Part shown: positions 24,709-26,729 of the stretch, in pieces | Layout: the number at the start of each line of letters is the position of its first letter | How positions within the stretch are numbered: position 1 is the stretch's first letter | Assembly: GCA_028693975.1 (NCBI GenBank) | Contig: JAQUUF010000002.1 | Location: forward strand, 1 to 26,729 | DNA: 26,729 nt | DNA from: Acidaminococcaceae bacterium | GTDB taxonomy: Bacteria > Bacillota > Negativicutes > Acidaminococcales > Acidaminococcaceae | Direction of reading: 5' to 3' | Notes under the pieces: generated by a model | Told to the model about the DNA's origin: nothing | The model's input: only the letters and a program-made list of their open reading frames with translations | Database searches by the model: none | Program-made: the position numbers and the translations under genes

Positions 24709-26037
24709 ATGCTAAATCTTCATTGCCCTTGGAAACAAATCTTATCTTTAACTGCTATCTTGTGCGTAAGTACTTCTAGTTATTTGAGTACTAGTTGCTC
24801 AGCTAGCCAGCCTCCTCTTGCTCAAGCTCAAGCCATAGCAGCACCTATTCACCTGCCGGCACCTGAGCCAACCTCCCATTACACAAGAAGCCACCCAGCT
24901 CCTGTCTCGCCATTCTTGCGTTGGCAGGAAATGCCCCAAGCTGTAGCATGGGAAATCGAGCTGTCCCATAACCATAGCGTGTTTCACACTACCAAGAAAA
25001 TCTATATTAACGGCTATAATGTGAAACTGCCCGACAATTACCCCAGCGACCACTTCCAATGGCGCGTACGAGCTCTAGATATCGACGCCAAGCCTATTTC
25101 TCCTTATTCTGCACCGCAAACTGTTTATATCAGCCACGCTCTGCACACACCGCTGAGCCCCGAGCCCACCTCTGTCTTCAACAATGGCAATGGCACCGTG
25201 CTGCTCTACCCTGTCTATAACTGGATTCCTGTCAATGGAGTTAGCAAATACGAGGTGGAAATTCTCAATGCACCACCGGAAAATCCCCATGGTATTGCAC
25301 CCTCTATCCATCGCATCGACACCCAAGAAGGCCATAACTTTGACTGTTATGACCGTAAGCCTCGCCTATCCACCAAGCCGATGTACTGGCGTGTGCGTGG
25401 CCTAGACGAACAAGGACAGCCTGTCGGAGTTTATTCTCCCGCCCGAGAATTCACGGTGAATCCTGCGGCAGAGTGGCAAATAGCTACCTACGGTGATAGC
25501 ATCAGCCACGGCGGTGGTAACATTTCCTACTCTCCTTCGCAGTTCGAATATAGCTACCAATCCTATCTGAACTTTCCCGTCATTAACCTCAGTGAGAGCG
25601 GCGACACCAGTGCCTCTTTACTAGAGCGCTTCGAGCGTGATGTTCTTCCCTTCCACCCTGCGTATCTAATCATCATGGGCGGTACCAATAGCCTAAGGGC
25701 AGCAACCAGCGCTACAGATGTCATTGCTGATTTGACGGAACTGCGGGATAAATGCCTGGCTCATAATATCAAACCTATTTTCTTAACCCTGCCCCCACTT
25801 AACCCTGCCAATATTTACAGAGCCTTTCAACAGACTACCGCAGAGGACTGGCAAGAAAAATTTGCCGAGGTTAACGACTTTATCAGAACACAGACACATA
25901 TTGATATAGCAGCAGACATTCCTACAGAGGATGGCCTGCTCCCCACTTACTACGGTCGCGACGGTCTCCACCTAGATGTCCCGGGCAAAAAGTTGATGGC
26001 ACAAGCCATTAACCGCGCCTGGGATAAGGTTAATTAA
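24709..26037 (+). CDS. Secreted SGNH/GDSL hydrolase with FN3-like N-terminal repeats
   Basis: 442 residues from ATG at 24709, chosen because AGGA lies 7 nt before it; the frame also opens at a TTG (24673). A Sec-type signal (about 5-30) ends near STSC, which is not a clean lipobox. Two beta-sandwich-like modules follow (about 50-125 and 135-240), each with a core like fibronectin III (FLRWQEMPQAVAWEIEL; YNWIPVNGVSKYEVEIL). The C-terminal SGNH hydrolase has YGDSISHGGG (Ser264), LSESGDTS, IIMGGTN and RDGLHLD (Asp418, His421). It probably acts outside the membrane on an ester such as an acyl group on wall or polysaccharide; the substrate is unknown. It is the only plus-strand gene. Confidence 0.85.
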   Translation: MLNLHCPWKQILSLTAILCVSTSSYLSTSCSASQPPLAQAQAIAAPIHLPAPEPTSHYTRSHPAPVSPFLRWQEMPQAVAWEIELSHNHSVFHTTKKIYINGYNVKLPDNYPSDHFQWRVRALDIDAKPISPYSAPQTVYISHALHTPLSPEPTSVFNNGNGTVLLYPVYNWIPVNGVSKYEVEILNAPPENPHGIAPSIHRIDTQEGHNFDCYDRKPRLSTKPMYWRVRGLDEQGQPVGVYSPAREFTVNPAAEWQIATYGDSISHGGGNISYSPSQFEYSYQSYLNFPVINLSESGDTSASLLERFERDVLPFHPAYLIIMGGTNSLRAATSATDVIADLTELRDKCLAHNIKPIFLTLPPLNPANIYRAFQQTTAEDWQEKFAEVNDFIRTQTHIDIAADIPTEDGLLPTYYGRDGLHLDVPGKKLMAQAINRAWDKVN

Positions 26038-26051
26038 TTCCAAACATGAGA

Positions 26052-26729
26052 TTATTTTCGCACAAAAGAGCTTAATAAATCACACAACAAGGCGTAGAGT
26101 CGCTCCGGCTCCACTGGTTTGGACAAATGGGCATTCATTCCTGCGTCCAAAGATTTTTGTACATCTTCCGCAAAAGCATTAGCTGTCATGGCTACAATAG
26201 GAATACTAGCTGCATCCCACCGCTCCAACTTGCGAATAAGTTTGGTCACAGTTATGCCATCCATAACAGGCATCTGGATATCCATCAAGACAGCATCATA
26301 ATATCCTTCAGCCGTGGCAGCAAATACCTCCAAAGCCTCCTTACCGTTCTCTGCATGGTCGACAATAACACCTTTGCACTCCAACAGCTTGGTCGAAATT
26401 TGGGCATTAATGGGATGGTCTTCCACCAGCAGCACTCGTTTACCTTGTAAGCAAGCAGTAGTTTCCTCTTGCTGTACCTTCTTAACAGCAGTTATTTGAC
26501 ACTTATCTGCTAGCTTAGCCTTAAGTATTATGACGAACTCTGTTCCTTGCCCCTCTACGCTATGGCAAGTAATAGTACCTTGCATTAAATGCACCAATTT
26601 GTGCACAATAGAAAGTCCCAAACCTGTACCACTATCAGCCATAGTCTGACAATTCTTTTCCTGTTCAAAGGGCTGATACATTTTCTTCTGGAAGCCCTCA
26701 CTCATCCCTATGCCGGTATCAGAAACTAC
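26052..26729 (-). CDS. Hybrid histidine kinase, C-terminal part (5' end outside window)
   Basis: The frame runs in from the right edge; about 225 residues are visible. It begins in the ATP-binding domain with SDTGIGMSEGF (G1 box), PFEQE (F box) and DSGTGLGLSIVHKLV (G2 box). A complete receiver domain follows: VLLVEDHPINAQ, the phosphoacceptor in DAVLMDIQMPVMDG, VAMTAN and HLSKPV. The His-containing dimerisation domain and any sensor are beyond the edge. The gene ends 14 nt from the stop of the convergent SGNH hydrolase gene, with no terminator seen between them. Confidence 0.93.
   Translation of the reverse strand, partial: VVSDTGIGMSEGFQKKMYQPFEQEKNCQTMADSGTGLGLSIVHKLVHLMQGTITCHSVEGQGTEFVIILKAKLADKCQITAVKKVQQEETTACLQGKRVLLVEDHPINAQISTKLLECKGVIVDHAENGKEALEVFAATAEGYYDAVLMDIQMPVMDGITVTKLIRKLERWDAASIPIVAMTANAFAEDVQKSLDAGMNAHLSKPVEPERLYALLCDLLSSFVRK

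Overview
The window looks like a Bacillota chromosome segment, most likely from the Negativicutes. This is an inference. Supporting signals are a perfect CIRCE element before hrcA-grpE-dnaK-dnaJ, BirA-type operator sequences before a bioY operon, and ComEA/ComEC competence genes placed next to type II secretion-like pseudopilins. The adjacent lepA-hemW-hrcA order also fits. Almost every gene is on the minus strand. No rRNA, tRNA, CRISPR array, insertion sequence or phage gene was seen. No gene-free stretch exceeds about 210 bases.

Layout by coordinate: (1) 1-2983 is the N-terminal ~994 residues of a large signalling protein: receiver, degenerate GGDEF, intact-looking EAL, PAS-like, GAF-like and PAS-like regions. 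It runs off the left edge and seems to begin at an ACG codon. (2) 3150-6862 is a four-gene operon: MaoC-type hotdog protein, BioY biotin transporter component, thiolase-like enzyme and acyl-CoA ligase. It has its own promoter, two BirA-like boxes and a terminator. (3) 6880-7414 is a universal stress protein gene with terminator and a possible promoter. (4) 7418-16591 is a long co-directional block: GspF-like platform protein, GspG-like major pseudopilin, four minor pseudopilin-like proteins, ComEA, ComEC, HolA, then three little-known small proteins. (5) 16702-21586 is the heat-shock operon hrcA-grpE-dnaK-dnaJ with CIRCE, promoter and a strong terminator. (6) 21605-24607 is lepA-hemW with a good sigma-A promoter. 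(7) 24709-26037, the only plus-strand gene, encodes a secreted SGNH hydrolase. (8) 26052-26729 is the C-terminal end of a hybrid histidine kinase cut by the right edge.

How the parts fit together: the pseudopilus, ComEA and ComEC would pull DNA to the membrane, bind it and pass one strand inside. The assembly ATPase, prepilin peptidase and other pseudopilus parts are not here and must be elsewhere. The bioY operon links biotin uptake to three acyl-CoA enzymes under apparent biotin control. It resembles the known B. subtilis yhfU-yhfT-yhfS operon but adds a hotdog dehydratase-like gene. Its thiolase lacks the usual second catalytic cysteine. This operon is the strongest candidate in the window for incompletely described biology. 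The C_GCAxxG_C_C protein and two membrane proteins at the end of the competence operon come second.
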